Made by a program: the position numbers and the translations under genes. Positions 19,636 to 28,290 of a stretch of DNA of 64,000 nucleotides are shown here, one piece after another. The notes under the pieces are model-generated. The model saw nothing but the letters and a program-made list of their open reading frames with translations, had not been told where the DNA came from and ran no database searches. Position 1 is the first letter of the stretch; each line of letters opens with the position of its first letter. The DNA is from Afipia massiliensis (GTDB taxonomy: Bacteria > Pseudomonadota > Alphaproteobacteria > Rhizobiales > Xanthobacteraceae), in contig NZ_JACHIJ010000003.1 in the NCBI RefSeq assembly GCF_014203115.1, positions 558,001 to 622,000 on the forward strand, in the 5' to 3' direction.

Positions 19636-21090
19636 CTATATTTCGGCGACTTCGGCCGCATCGAGCGCCGCGGCGAGCCGCTTTTCTTCGCCGTAGTAGC
19701 GGGCGCGCTCCCAGAACCGCGGACGGCCGATGCCGGTCGAGCGGTGCCGGCCGACGATATTTCCGTTCAGGTCTTCGCCCATCAGGTCGTAGACGAAGAT
19801 ATCCTGGGTGATGATGGTGTCGCCTTCCATCCCCATCACCTCGGTGATGTGGGTGATGCGCCGCGAGCCGTCGCGCAGTCGGGCTGCCTGTACGATGACA
19901 TCGATCGAGGCGCAGATCATCTCGCGAATGGTGCGCGACGGCAGCGAGTAACCGCCCATGGTGATCATGGATTCGCAACGGGACAGCGCTTCGCGCGGAT
20001 TATTGGCGTGCAGCGTTCCCATCGAGCCGTCGTGGCCGGTGTTCATCGCCTGCAACAGGTCGAATGCTTCGGGTCCGCGGACTTCGCCGACGATGATGCG
20101 TTCCGGCCGCATACGCAGGCAGTTCTTGACGAGATCGCGCATGGTGATCTGGCCTTCGCCCTCGATATTGGGCGGGCGCGTTTCAAGGCGCACGACGTGC
20201 GGCTGCTGCAGTTGAAGCTCCGCGGCGTCCTCGCAAGTGATAACGCGCTCGTCTTCGTCGATGTAGTTGGTCATGCAGTTGAGCAGCGTGGTCTTGCCGG
20301 AGCCGGTTCCACCGGAAATCAGCACGTTGGCGCGGCAACGCCCGATGATCTGCAGGATCTGCGCTCCCTCGGGCGAGATCGCTCCGAACTTGACCAGCTG
20401 ATCGAGTGTCAGCTTGTCCTTCTTGAACTTACGAATGGTGAGGGCGGGACCGTCGATCGCCAGCGGCGGCACGATCGCGTTGACGCGCGAGCCGTCGGCG
20501 AGGCGTGCGTCGCATATCGGCGAGGATTCGTCGACGCGGCGGCCAACCTGGCTGACGATGCGCTGGCAGATGTTCAGAAGCTGCTGGTTGTCGCGGAAGC
20601 GGATGCCGGTCTTCTGGATCTTGCCGCCGACTTCGATAAAGACTGTGCCGGCGCCATTGACCATGATGTCGGCGATGTCGTCGCGCGCAAGCAGCGGTTC
20701 GAGCGGCCCGTAGCCGAGAACGTCGTTACAGATATCGTCCAGCAGCTCTTCCTGCTCGGCGATCGACATCACGATATTTTTTATCGCGATGATCTCGTTG
20801 ACGATGTCGCGGATTTCCTCGCGCGCGGACTCGACATCGAGCTTCGCGAGTTGGGCAAGATCGATGGCCTCTATCAGCGCCCCAAAGATCGTCGCCTTGA
20901 CCTGATAATAGCTATCCGAGCGCCGTGCTTCGATAACGGGGGCAGGCGTGGGCGCCCGCGCAGGCGCAAGCGGAGGCGATGCAACGCTCGCCACGGCCGG
21001 CCTTGCGGCGGCGGGCGCTGCCTCATGCCCACGGTCCGGGGGCTGAACCGCCCGGACGTCGGCTTCTGATCCGCTACGCTTACCAAACAC
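19636..21090 (-). CDS. cpaF: Tad pilus assembly ATPase CpaF/TadA
   Basis: The hexameric secretion ATPase (PulE/VirB11 superfamily) that powers pilus extension and probably retraction. The 484-residue protein begins with a Pro/Ala-rich tail to about residue 55. Walker A is GGTGSGKT at 260-267. The Asp-box region reads [22 protein letters not shown], and Walker B with its His box is [38 protein letters not shown]. All catalytic motifs are intact, so the machine should work. It sits between cpaE and tadB in the operon. Confidence 0.95.
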   Translation of the reverse strand: MFGKRSGSEADVRAVQPPDRGHEAAPAAARPAVASVASPPLAPARAPTPAPVIEARRSDSYYQVKATIFGALIEAIDLAQLAKLDVESAREEIRDIVNEIIAIKNIVMSIAEQEELLDDICNDVLGYGPLEPLLARDDIADIMVNGAGTVFIEVGGKIQKTGIRFRDNQQLLNICQRIVSQVGRRVDESSPICDARLADGSRVNAIVPPLAIDGPALTIRKFKKDKLTLDQLVKFGAISPEGAQILQIIGRCRANVLISGGTGSGKTTLLNCMTNYIDEDERVITCEDAAELQLQQPHVVRLETRPPNIEGEGQITMRDLVKNCLRMRPERIIVGEVRGPEAFDLLQAMNTGHDGSMGTLHANNPREALSRCESMITMGGYSLPSRTIREMICASIDVIVQAARLRDGSRRITHITEVMGMEGDTIITQDIFVYDLMGEDLNGNIVGRHRSTGIGRPRFWERARYYGEEKRLAAALDAAEVAEI

Positions 21091-21112
21091 GGCGATAACT
21101 CCACGCGATAGT

Positions 21113-22375
21113 CTATTTGGCCCGGAGTTTTCCGAGCAAAGGCCCCAGGAACGAATTGCGCGGCTTCTTGGCTTCGCCGCGGCCGGTCAGGCGCTGCGCA
21201 ATCTGCAGGAACATTTCGGAAGTCCGGTGGTTGGCCGCGATTTCCGCGATCATCTGACCGTTGTTCGCTGCCGCGCCGAAAATCTGCGGCTCGAATGGAA
21301 TGGTCACGATCGGCTGGCTCTCGATGGCCTTTGCGAACTCGCTGGTGTTGATTTCTGGCCGCTTCGGAACACCTGCCTGATTGATGCAGTACAGCGGCGG
21401 TCTGTCGTTGGGCCGCGCGGCTTTCAGCGCGTCGAACATGTTCTTGGTGTTGCGCAGATTGGCGAGATCGGGAGTTGCGACGATCAGGATATCGTCGGCG
21501 CCGACCAAGGCGCGCTTGGTCCATCCGGACCACTGGTGCGGAACGTCGAGTACGATGCAGGGCATCGTCGTGCGCAGCGTATCGAAAATCGAATCGAACG
21601 CCTCAGCACCGAAATCGTACACGCGGTCGAGCGACGCCGGCGCGGCGAGCAGGCTTAGATGGTCGGTGCACTTGGACAGCAGGCGATCGACGAAGGCGGT
21701 GTCGATGCGGTCCGGAGAGAAGACTGCATCGGCGATGCCCTGCGGAGGATCCTGGTTGTAGTCGAGGCCGGCGGTTCCGAAGGCAAGATCAAGATCGGCG
21801 ACGACCGAATCCAGCGCGAGATCGCGCGCGATCGCCCAGGCGACATTGTGCGCCACCGTGGACGCGCCGACGCCGCCCTTGGCGCCGACGACGGCAATGA
21901 TCCGTCCCACGGCCTTGGCTTCGGGAACCGAAAACAGGCCGCAGATCGAACGAACGACGTCGAGCGGCGCGACTGGCGCGATGACGTAGTCGCTGATGCC
22001 GCGCCGCACGAGTTCACGGTACAGCACGACATCGTTGACGCGGCCGATGACGATCACGCGCGTGCCGGCGTCGCAAACCGTGGCAAGCTGGTCGAGCCCC
22101 GAAAGGATGTCGTTGCGGCCCTCGGTTTCCAGCAGGATCACGTTCGGGGTCGGCGCAGTCCGGTAAGCCTCGATGGCTGCGGCCATGCCGCCCATCTGAA
22201 TCTTCAGATGCGCCTTGTCCAGCCGCCGGTCTTCGCCGGCGGACTGCACAGCCGCGGCGGTTTCAACCGTTTCGCAAAATGCCTGGACGGACACGCGCGG
22301 CGCCGGCGCGATGTGTTGCTCGGCGGCGGAAGAGCCGGTCCCGTCTTCCTGGTCTTGGCGCGCGTAACTAATCAT
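21113..22375 (-). CDS. cpaE: Pilus localisation ATPase CpaE/TadZ
   Basis: A MinD/ParA-like protein of 420 residues that positions the Tad machine, as CpaE and TadZ do in other bacteria. The N-terminal receiver-like domain spans about residues 50-155 and lacks an obvious phosphoacceptor. The ATPase domain starts at IIAVVGAKGGVGASTVAHNVAW near residue 160. Its Walker A is KGGVGAS, without the usual final GKT/S lysine, which is the known atypical form of TadZ. The start overlaps the cpaD stop by 4 nt. Confidence 0.9.
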   Translation of the reverse strand: MISYARQDQEDGTGSSAAEQHIAPAPRVSVQAFCETVETAAAVQSAGEDRRLDKAHLKIQMGGMAAAIEAYRTAPTPNVILLETEGRNDILSGLDQLATVCDAGTRVIVIGRVNDVVLYRELVRRGISDYVIAPVAPLDVVRSICGLFSVPEAKAVGRIIAVVGAKGGVGASTVAHNVAWAIARDLALDSVVADLDLAFGTAGLDYNQDPPQGIADAVFSPDRIDTAFVDRLLSKCTDHLSLLAAPASLDRVYDFGAEAFDSIFDTLRTTMPCIVLDVPHQWSGWTKRALVGADDILIVATPDLANLRNTKNMFDALKAARPNDRPPLYCINQAGVPKRPEINTSEFAKAIESQPIVTIPFEPQIFGAAANNGQMIAEIAANHRTSEMFLQIAQRLTGRGEAKKPRNSFLGPLLGKLRAK

Positions 22376-23109
22376 TTGCCCACATTGCTGATTTGGTTTT
22401 TCTCTGGATCAGGATAGTTCGTGGCAGTGCTTTCGCCCTTGCGATACTTGTCCAGCACGACTGTCCGTCGGCCGGTGTAGGCAGCGGTCTCTGAGCGCGG
22501 CTGAACCAGATCCGATGGATTGGCGACCATGGCTGCGAGATTGCGCTGCGAGGCGCAGCCGAGATTGTGGTACGGGCGATTGTCGAGATAGCCCTTGTTC
22601 TTGATGGACGGGCCGAGGTCTTCCGGCCACGTGCCGCACGGACCGGCATCCGCCGTGATCCGCGGATAGTTGACGCGGATGGTCGCAAACAGCCGGGGAT
22701 CGGTCGGGCGATAGTTCCTGACGGTGATGCCGCGCGGCGGCACGCCGGTCGCAGCCAGGATGGCCTTAATCTCGCGCAATGAATCGGCGGCAACACGGGC
22801 ATTCGGCGTGTTCACCGGCATGTCGATGATGATCCCGCCGGTGCCTTCGCGCAGCCAGGTTTCCGCAAGGCCCGCGATGTCCGAGCGCTGTATCGAAGTA
22901 AGTCCGCCACGACCGTGACCGATGAAGACCTCCGTCGCGCGATTGGCTTCCTGAATCACGATTGGATGGCGTTGGCGATAGTCGTTCGGAACGCTGGCCG
23001 TCACAGTGTCCTGGCTCGTATGCGTGCAGGCTCCCAAAGCAGCGGACGCCCCGAGAAGGGCGGCTGCGATCCGCAGGCTGTATTTGAGATCGGGTACTCG
23101 CTTTGTCAT
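22372..23109 (-). CDS. cpaD: Pilus assembly protein CpaD
   Basis: A CpaD-family protein of 245 residues, the outer-membrane-associated partner of the CpaC secretin. The N-terminal signal ends at the lipobox LGAC (Cys near residue 28). The body has the family pattern DYRQRHPIVIQEA near 42-54, RGLTS-type wording at GRGGLTSIQRSDI, and NLGCASQRNLAAMVANPSDLVQPR near 180-204. It lies 21 nt after cpaC and overlaps cpaE by 4 nt. Confidence 0.88.
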   Translation of the reverse strand: MTKRVPDLKYSLRIAAALLGASAALGACTHTSQDTVTASVPNDYRQRHPIVIQEANRATEVFIGHGRGGLTSIQRSDIAGLAETWLREGTGGIIIDMPVNTPNARVAADSLREIKAILAATGVPPRGITVRNYRPTDPRLFATIRVNYPRITADAGPCGTWPEDLGPSIKNKGYLDNRPYHNLGCASQRNLAAMVANPSDLVQPRSETAAYTGRRTVVLDKYRKGESTATNYPDPEKNQISNVGK

Positions 23110-23130
23110 CGATACTGTCCTTGTCCGATC

Positions 23131-24606
23131 TCAGTCGGTGATGAAGCCGTAAGAGCCGCGGTATTTGCGGGCCGGTTCAACGCGGCCGGGAACGCCGTAG
23201 ATGCGGTTGATGGTGCCCAGCAGATCAGCCTGCGGATCAGACGAGTCGGCAAATCCGTCGTCCGGCCGCGAAAGATCCTTCTGCGCGACGGCACGAACCA
23301 CGTAGGGGGTCACCAGCACCATCAGCTCGGTATTGTTGTTGACGAAATCGCGGCTGCGAAACAGCGTTCCCAGCACGGGCAGTTGTGACATTCCGGGCAG
23401 ACCGTTGATCGCCTGCTTGGTCTGTTCCTTGATAAGACCGGCCATCACCATCGAGCCGCCTGACGGAATTTCGAGTGTCGTGTCGGCGCGGTTGACCTTG
23501 ATCGCCGGGATCGTTGTGCCGCTGATGGACACCGAATTTTCCTGCGACAGTTCGGATACTTCGGTGCTTACGCGCAGGCTGATACGGCCTTCGCTCATAA
23601 CGACCGGAATGAAGCCGAGCGAGATACCGAATTTCTTGAAGACAATCTGCGTCGAACAAATGCGCGTAACGGGATCGCACGAATTGCCGCCTGGCACGGG
23701 GAATTCGCCGCCGGCGAGGAAGTTGGCGGATTCGCCCGAGATCGCGGTCAGGCTAGGCTCGGCAAGAGTCCGGATGACACCGGCGTTTTCCATCGCGCGC
23801 AAGGTCGCCTGCACCGACGGAACGACACTGCCCGTAGAGGTTATGGTCTTGCCAAAGCCGCCGACCGCGGTGTTGCCATCCACAAGAGGACGGCCGAATG
23901 CCGTGAACGGGTTTGCATTGTTGAAGTTCACGACCGCCGTGCCGTAATTCATCGATGCAGAAAGATCGACCCCGAGCTGTTTGACGATGTTTCGCTGCAC
24001 TTCGGCGACGGTGACCTTGAGCATGACCTGATCGCGGTCGCGCACCGTGATGCTGTTGACGACCTTGTCCGCGCTGCCGGCGAGGCGAGCGGCAAGATCG
24101 GCGGCCTGTTGTGCCTCGAGGGGATTGGCAGCCGAACCCGACAGCACGACGCCGTCGCCGACGCCTTCGATCCGGATGTCGGACCGCGGGAACGATTGTT
24201 TCAGCGCGGCGCGGACACCGTTGAGGTCGCGCGTAACCGCAATATCGTAAGCGGCGATCTGCTGGCCCGCCGTGTCGAAGAAGATGATGTTGGTCTGGCC
24301 GACTGCGGCGCCGATGATGTAGGCGCGCTGGGCCGAACGCACGACGGCGTTGGCAATCTTCGGGTCCGCGACGAGGACGTCCTTGACGTCACGCGGCAGG
24401 TCAATCACGACGGATTTTCCGATGCCAAGCGGCAGGAAGCGGGCGTTCAACTGGCCGCCTGCTGAAGCCGCGGCCGCTGACACGCGGTAGTCGCTCGCGA
24501 TCGCGGGCGACAGAACCGGGTTCAGCGTCAGCGCGGAGACCGCGGCAAACGACAGGGCACGCACCAAGAAGGTTCGCACAGGTGCCTGATGTCCCTCTCG
24601 CCTCAT
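23131..24606 (-). CDS. cpaC: Pilus secretin CpaC/RcpA
   Basis: The outer-membrane secretin through which the Tad pilus emerges. I start it at the ATG at 24606 (491 residues), preceded by GGGAAG; this is followed by a signal peptide ending near PAIASDYRV. The N-terminal part has a pilus-assembly N domain (KSVVIDLPRDVKDVLVADP) and a BON-like segment (VVLSGSAANPLEAQQAADLA). The secretin domain has VPGGNSCDPV, and LLIPSG-type wording at LEIPSGGSMVMAGLI. The frame is open further upstream to 24867, but that stretch is a relic of cpaB in another frame. The start codon overlaps the relic's stop (ATGA). Confidence 0.92.
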   Translation of the reverse strand: MRREGHQAPVRTFLVRALSFAAVSALTLNPVLSPAIASDYRVSAAAASAGGQLNARFLPLGIGKSVVIDLPRDVKDVLVADPKIANAVVRSAQRAYIIGAAVGQTNIIFFDTAGQQIAAYDIAVTRDLNGVRAALKQSFPRSDIRIEGVGDGVVLSGSAANPLEAQQAADLAARLAGSADKVVNSITVRDRDQVMLKVTVAEVQRNIVKQLGVDLSASMNYGTAVVNFNNANPFTAFGRPLVDGNTAVGGFGKTITSTGSVVPSVQATLRAMENAGVIRTLAEPSLTAISGESANFLAGGEFPVPGGNSCDPVTRICSTQIVFKKFGISLGFIPVVMSEGRISLRVSTEVSELSQENSVSISGTTIPAIKVNRADTTLEIPSGGSMVMAGLIKEQTKQAINGLPGMSQLPVLGTLFRSRDFVNNNTELMVLVTPYVVRAVAQKDLSRPDDGFADSSDPQADLLGTINRIYGVPGRVEPARKYRGSYGFITD

Positions 24607-24845
24607 CTTCCCAGTCCCCTCGACCACTTCTGTGTCGTCATAGTTGTTGAGATGCCGTAGCGAGCCACGTTGACGCTGGTGCGCTTGCCGGCTTCGGCGA
24701 CGGTGGCTGGATGAAGCCACCCGCGGCGCGGTCGTTCTTGTGGATGAAACTCGAACTGGCTGTGGACGAGGGCCAGGACTGCCACCGGTGCAGCAGTGCC
24801 GCCGGCGCAGACAGCAATAGCCAGGTCGATCCGCGCGGTATTCAT
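24603..24845 (-). pseudogene. cpaB: Relic of cpaB with internal deletions, upstream of cpaC
   Basis: An 80-codon reading frame where cpaB normally sits, directly before cpaC. Its start (MNTARIDLAIAVCAGGTAA) matches the start of the intact CpaB at 26749 (MNRARIVVLAIAVAAGGVAA). The middle, read one frame over, gives WPSSTASSSFIHKNDRAA, matching WPASTASSSFIRRSDRAD of intact CpaB. The end returns to the first frame with SVNVARYGISTTMTTQ, which resembles the C-terminal tail of CpaB proteins in related bacteria. About 200 residues between these pieces are missing. A ribosome site (GGAAAGTGAAGG) and an ATGA overlap with cpaC remain, so it may still couple translation. Confidence 0.75.
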
Positions 24846-24984
24846 ACGCCTTCACTTTCCACATCACGCCGCGACGGACCCGTCGCCGTGGTGGGATTTG
24901 ACCAGCTAAACGTCAAAGCATGGTTAATGAGGCGTATCTAAATCGCGTTAATGAGAAGTTGCGATCGTTGTCGCGCGCGTTTGG

Positions 24985-25509
24985 TCAGTGGCCGACGAAG
25001 CGGGTGAGATCCACCGCCTTCATCCATTCGGTTTCCGGATAGATCATCAGCGCACCGAGAGCGAGCGCGATGCCGTAGGGAATGCCGCTGTCCTTGCGGT
25101 GGAGCCGCTGCAGCCATTCCTGCGACACCAGCGAATAAGGCAACGGCCACTGCCGGAACTGGAGCACCAGAAGCGTCAACGCGCCGCCGAACAGCGATGC
25201 ATAGATCAGATAGTCGGCAAGCGGCGGAAAGCCGAACCAGAGACCGGCAGCCGCCGCGATTTTGGCGTCGCCGCCGCCCATCCATCCAAAGGCGAAGCAG
25301 GCAAAGGCGATCACCAGCACCGTCAGGCCGGCCCCGACATGCATGGTAATCTCGGACAGCGGCATGCCGCTGAAGCCTGCAAGGAGGAAGAAACCCGCCA
25401 CCATGAGCAGCGAGACGCGGTTGGGGATCGTCATCGTGAAGAGATCGCTTGCCGCGGCGAAGGCCATCAATGCGGGAAACAGGAAAACGCGCGCGAGGTC
25501 GAGGATCAT
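24985..25509 (-). CDS. cpaA: Prepilin peptidase CpaA/TadV
   Basis: An A24-family aspartic peptidase of the inner membrane that trims Flp prepilins and the TadE/F pseudopilins. It has 174 residues and about five membrane helices. The two catalytic aspartates are visible: Asp in AASDLFTMTIPNR (near residue 22) and Asp in WMGGGDAKIAAA (near 80). It lacks the N-terminal methylase domain, as is normal for the Tad type. It lies between the cpaB relic and the pilin genes, on the same strand. Confidence 0.9.
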   Translation of the reverse strand: MILDLARVFLFPALMAFAAASDLFTMTIPNRVSLLMVAGFFLLAGFSGMPLSEITMHVGAGLTVLVIAFACFAFGWMGGGDAKIAAAAGLWFGFPPLADYLIYASLFGGALTLLVLQFRQWPLPYSLVSQEWLQRLHRKDSGIPYGIALALGALMIYPETEWMKAVDLTRFVGH

Positions 25510-25608
25510 GGGTTTGCCGGGGTCTGTCGAAAATGAGCCGCGGGAACTCGGTCCGAATGAGCGACGCGGCAGGCTAACCGGCAGAAATGAACAATCTTAG
25601 AACGGGCG

Positions 25609-25716
25609 CTACCAGATGCTGGCGATCCGGAACAGCGCTGCGAGCAAGGCCAGGACGAGCGCCGCGCAGACGAGCCGGGCAGGTTCATCGCCGGACAGCG
25701 GGACGAAGATGTGCAT
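25609..25716 (-). CDS. Possible small membrane protein (35 aa)
   Basis: A 35-codon frame between flp1 and cpaA, starting MHIFVPLSGDEPARL and ending in a single hydrophobic helix of about 18 residues (CAALVLALLAALFRIASIW). The upstream ribosome site is weak. Its place between pilin and prepilin peptidase on the same strand makes a pilus-linked role conceivable. It could also be chance; I do not recognise the family. Confidence 0.3.
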   Translation of the reverse strand: MHIFVPLSGDEPARLVCAALVLALLAALFRIASIW

Positions 25717-25784
25717 GGAGCGTTTCTCGGTTGGAGACGGTTTCATGGACGCTTTGCGGGTTGGCGATTGGTCAGGACGCAAAA

Positions 25785-25812
25785 AAGGCTCCGGTTTCCC
25801 GAAGCCTTTGTT
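25785..25812 (-). terminator. Rho-independent terminator after flp1
   Basis: Read on the minus strand, AAGGCTTCGG and CCGGAGCCTT form a stem around GAAA and are followed by a run of T (the A-run at 25782-25787). It lies just past the flp1 stop. A similar hairpin without the T-run lies past flp2 at about 26197-26221, so the duplication that gave two pilins carried its 3' flank along. Confidence 0.75.
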
Positions 25813-25833
25813 TCTCGGCGAAACAGCGATCGC

Positions 25834-25998
25834 TTACTTGATCGACGTGTTGATGTTGCCGAATTTGGTGTTCAAGGTCGTGCCGAGACCGTTCACGGCA
25901 GCAATGATCGCCAGCGAAATGCCGGCGGCGATCAGGCCGTACTCGATCGCGGTGGCGCCGGATTCGTCCTTGACGAAGCGAGCAACGAGCTTGGTCAT
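25834..25998 (-). CDS. flp1: Flp-type pilin 1
   Basis: A type IVb pilin precursor of 54 residues, the structural subunit of the Tad pilus. The short basic leader is cut after Gly in DESG, giving the mature start ATAIEYGLIAAG, with the key Glu at +5 and Tyr at +6. The hydrophobic helix ISLAIIAAVNGLGTTL follows. The ATG at 25998 was chosen because it gives the usual short leader. It differs from flp2 at only about six positions. The leader region shares long blocks with that of flp2. Confidence 0.93.
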   Translation of the reverse strand: MTKLVARFVKDESGATAIEYGLIAAGISLAIIAAVNGLGTTLNTKFGNINTSIK

Positions 25999-26246
25999 CT
26001 GTAACTCCATTTGTACACGTGGCTGTAGAACTCTGGCCGTTGCGGGGGCGGAAACCACCGTGACCATGGGGTGAACCTACGTGGGAGGAATTGCAGCGCA
26101 GTTAATTCGATTGCTGAAATACCGGGGTATCAGCCTCTTCTTGCTGACGGTAAATGCTGCTTTAACGGCCCCGCGTGAATGGGGCGGTCGCGCAGATGAG
26201 GCTCCGGTTTCCCGAAGCCTCTGGTTCTCAGACCAAGCGCGTTTGC

Positions 26247-26411
26247 TTAGTTGATTGATGTGTTGATGTTGCCGAACTTAGTATTGAGGGTGGTGCCGAG
26301 GCCGTTCACGGCGGCAATAATCGCCAGCGAAATGCCGGCAGCAATCAGGCCGTACTCGATTGCAGTCGCGCCGGACTCATTCTTCAGGAAGCGGGTAACG
26401 AGGGTGATCAT
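26247..26411 (-). CDS. flp2: Flp-type pilin 2
   Basis: The second 54-residue Flp pilin. Differences from flp1 are in the leader (MITLVTRFLKNESG against MTKLVARFVKDESG) and in the last residue (Asn for Lys); the mature helix ATAIEYGL onward is otherwise the same. The gene and its upstream and downstream flanks are a tandem duplicate of the flp1 unit, about 413 bp apart. It is probably the first gene transcribed of the pair, with its own promoter region at 26412-26600. Confidence 0.93.
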   Translation of the reverse strand: MITLVTRFLKNESGATAIEYGLIAAGISLAIIAAVNGLGTTLNTKFGNINTSIN

Positions 26412-26748
26412 TGTTGTCTCCGTTTGCACACGTGGCTGTGGAACTCTGGGTCTTTCGCGGGGCGGAACCGCCGTTCCCGAACTGGAACCTAAACGCGTAT
26501 GCAATTGCAGGTCGTTAATTTGACCGACGAAAACCGGGGGTATTTTCCCGGTTCTGGCCGGGCGGTAAGTTCCCGCCTAACGAGATACCGCAAATTGTGT
26601 GGAGCTCCGGCCATCACGCTGGGCTGTTGCTCTGCCTGACCGGGCTACGGGCGGCCTGTTTGCAGTTCATTCATCAATTAACGTCAGATTTGCCATGTCG
26701 GGCCGGTGTATGCGGCGCCGAGTTTGTGTTGCGTATGAGAGTAAATTT
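26412..26748. promoter_or_regulatory. Divergent intergenic region flp2 / cpaB
   Basis: A 337-bp region between genes reading apart. On the flp2 side it holds a block also present before flp1: AATTAA, four or five bases, then CTGCAATT (here near 26499-26518, for flp1 near 26090-26109). Closer to both starts is CAGAGTTC-ACAGCCACGTGT. These shared blocks probably include the pilin promoters and the leader. On the cpaB side I saw an isolated TTAAC near 26678 but no full CtrA box. Confidence 0.45.
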
Positions 26749-27543
26749 ATGAACAGGGCGCGAATTGTCGTATTGGCGATCGCTGTCGCAGCGGGCGGCG
26801 TTGCCGCCTACCTGGCCAGTGGTTCGGATTTGGCGCCGCCAACTGCGCCGGTTGTCCAGATGGAGACCACAGACGTTCTGGTTGCCCGGAGCGATATCGG
26901 CCTCGGTCAGCAAATCACGGCGGATGACTTGCAGTGGCAATCCTGGCCTGCGAGCACGGCGAGTTCCAGTTTCATCCGCCGCAGCGATCGCGCCGATGCG
27001 ACGACCCAGCTTGTAGGCTCGATCGCGCGTTCGCCGATGCTGACCGGAGAACCGATCCGCGACACAAAGCTGGTCAAGAGCAACGGGTCCGGCTTTATGG
27101 CCGCGATCCTGCCGCGCGGAATGCGCGCGGTTTCGACTGAAATCTCACCGGAAACCGGTGCGGGCGGCTTTATCCTGCCCAATGACAGGGTCGATGTCAT
27201 TCTTTCGCGCCGCCGGAAAAACCCCGATGGCGCAGGAGCGGACATTGTCAATTCGACGGCCATCCTGAGCGACGTGCGCGTTCTGGCGATTGATCAAACC
27301 GTCGAGGAAAAGGGCGGCCAGAAAGTTGTCGTGGGCAAGACGGCAACGCTCGAGTTGAAACCCCGGCAGACGGAAGCGTTGGCGCAGGCTCGCCAGAGCG
27401 GGACGTTGTCGCTTGCCCTCCGCAGCCTTGTAGACGCTCGCCCCGGTGCGAAGTCGGCCAAGGATGACGAGGCCGACAACGTCGTGACCATCTATCGTGG
27501 AACCAACCGCGATACAGTCGCCTGCTCGCCGAACTGTGAATGA
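26749..27543 (+). CDS. cpaB: Flp pilus assembly protein CpaB/RcpC (intact copy)
   Basis: A periplasmic protein of 264 residues thought to stabilise the secretin gate of the Tad pilus. It has an N-terminal signal or anchor helix (residues 5-24). A SAF/AFP-III-like domain follows with VLVARSDIGLGQQITADDLQWQSWP (near 45-70) and the MAAILPRGMRAVS segment. GAGGFILPNDRVDVIL is near 140-155. I chose the ATG at 26749; the open frame before it does not look coding. Unlike most relatives, it lies outside the cpaC operon, on the opposite strand, and its C-terminus (VTIYRGTNRD...) differs from the tail kept in the cpaB relic. Confidence 0.9.
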   Translation: MNRARIVVLAIAVAAGGVAAYLASGSDLAPPTAPVVQMETTDVLVARSDIGLGQQITADDLQWQSWPASTASSSFIRRSDRADATTQLVGSIARSPMLTGEPIRDTKLVKSNGSGFMAAILPRGMRAVSTEISPETGAGGFILPNDRVDVILSRRRKNPDGAGADIVNSTAILSDVRVLAIDQTVEEKGGQKVVVGKTATLELKPRQTEALAQARQSGTLSLALRSLVDARPGAKSAKDDEADNVVTIYRGTNRDTVACSPNCE

Positions 27544-27592
27544 TAGCGACGGCGCGGATGCGATCTGAGGCCGTCTCCCCAGCTCGATTCGG

Positions 27593-27607
27593 TTAACAAC
27601 CGGTTAA
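27593..27607 (+). promoter_or_regulatory. CtrA box upstream of tadE-like genes
   Basis: A perfect TTAA-N7-TTAA, about 100 bp before the ATG of the first TadE-like gene and 50 bp after cpaB. This is the CtrA consensus of alphaproteobacteria, where CtrA times pilus gene expression in the cell cycle. Binding is inferred from the match. Confidence 0.5.
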
Positions 27608-27707
27608 TCCCGCGCTGCGGGTTGTTCCTATCCGGCGCAAGCATTCAACAATCTCTGTCGTCTATTCTGGGCGGTAGTTACTTCCGCTGCCTTCCGAGGA
27701 TAGCTCG

Positions 27708-28277
27708 ATGCGTCCCCCCGCGACGTCCATGAACGCGCTCAACAAAGCCTTGCGCCGCTTCCGCCGTAACCGGCGAGGGTCCGCGGCCGTCGAGTTCGCG
27801 TTCATCGCTCCGCTTTTCTTCGCCCTGCTGTTTGCAATCATGGAAACGGCACTGATGTTTTTCGCGTCCCAGATCCTGGAGACGGGCACGCACGATTCTG
27901 CGCGATTATTGCTGACGCATCAGGCGCAGGACGCAAAGATGACGCAGGCGCAGTTCAGTGCGGATCTCTGCAATCGCGTCAAGTTTCTGTTCACATGCGA
28001 CGATAGCCTCGCAAGTCCGCTCATTATCAGTGTGAAAGCCTATGCGCCTGGTGTTTCGATTCCTGCGGCGGACCTGGCCTCCCCGATCGTGGCGGGCTCT
28101 CTGACGGCGACACCGGCGTACCAGCTTTCGAAACCCGGCGACACCGTGCTTGTGCGCGCGTTCTATAAGTGGCCGCTGTTCGTGACAGGACTGGGTTACG
28201 ACATCGCGAATCTCGTCAGCGGTTCGACCAAAATGCGGCTGGTGGCGGCAACCGCGGCGTTCCGCGTCGAACCTTGA
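27708..28277 (+). CDS. tadE: TadE-family pseudopilin 1
   Basis: A minor pilin-like protein of 189 residues. The basic leader RRNRRG is cut after Gly by CpaA, leaving SAAVEFAFIAPLFFALLFAI with Glu at +5. A periplasmic domain with Cys67-type residues (DLCNRVKFLFTCDD) follows. It lies upstream of a second TadE/F-type gene with a 13-nt gap, so both are one transcript behind a CtrA box. Confidence 0.85.
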   Translation: MRPPATSMNALNKALRRFRRNRRGSAAVEFAFIAPLFFALLFAIMETALMFFASQILETGTHDSARLLLTHQAQDAKMTQAQFSADLCNRVKFLFTCDDSLASPLIISVKAYAPGVSIPAADLASPIVAGSLTATPAYQLSKPGDTVLVRAFYKWPLFVTGLGYDIANLVSGSTKMRLVAATAAFRVEP

Positions 28278-28290
28278 TGGATGTAAGATC

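Noticed and set aside
23131-24867. Extended 578-codon start for cpaC
   Set aside because: The first 87 codons are the cpaB relic read in another frame. The ATG at 24606 has a ribosome site and gives a normal signal peptide and length.
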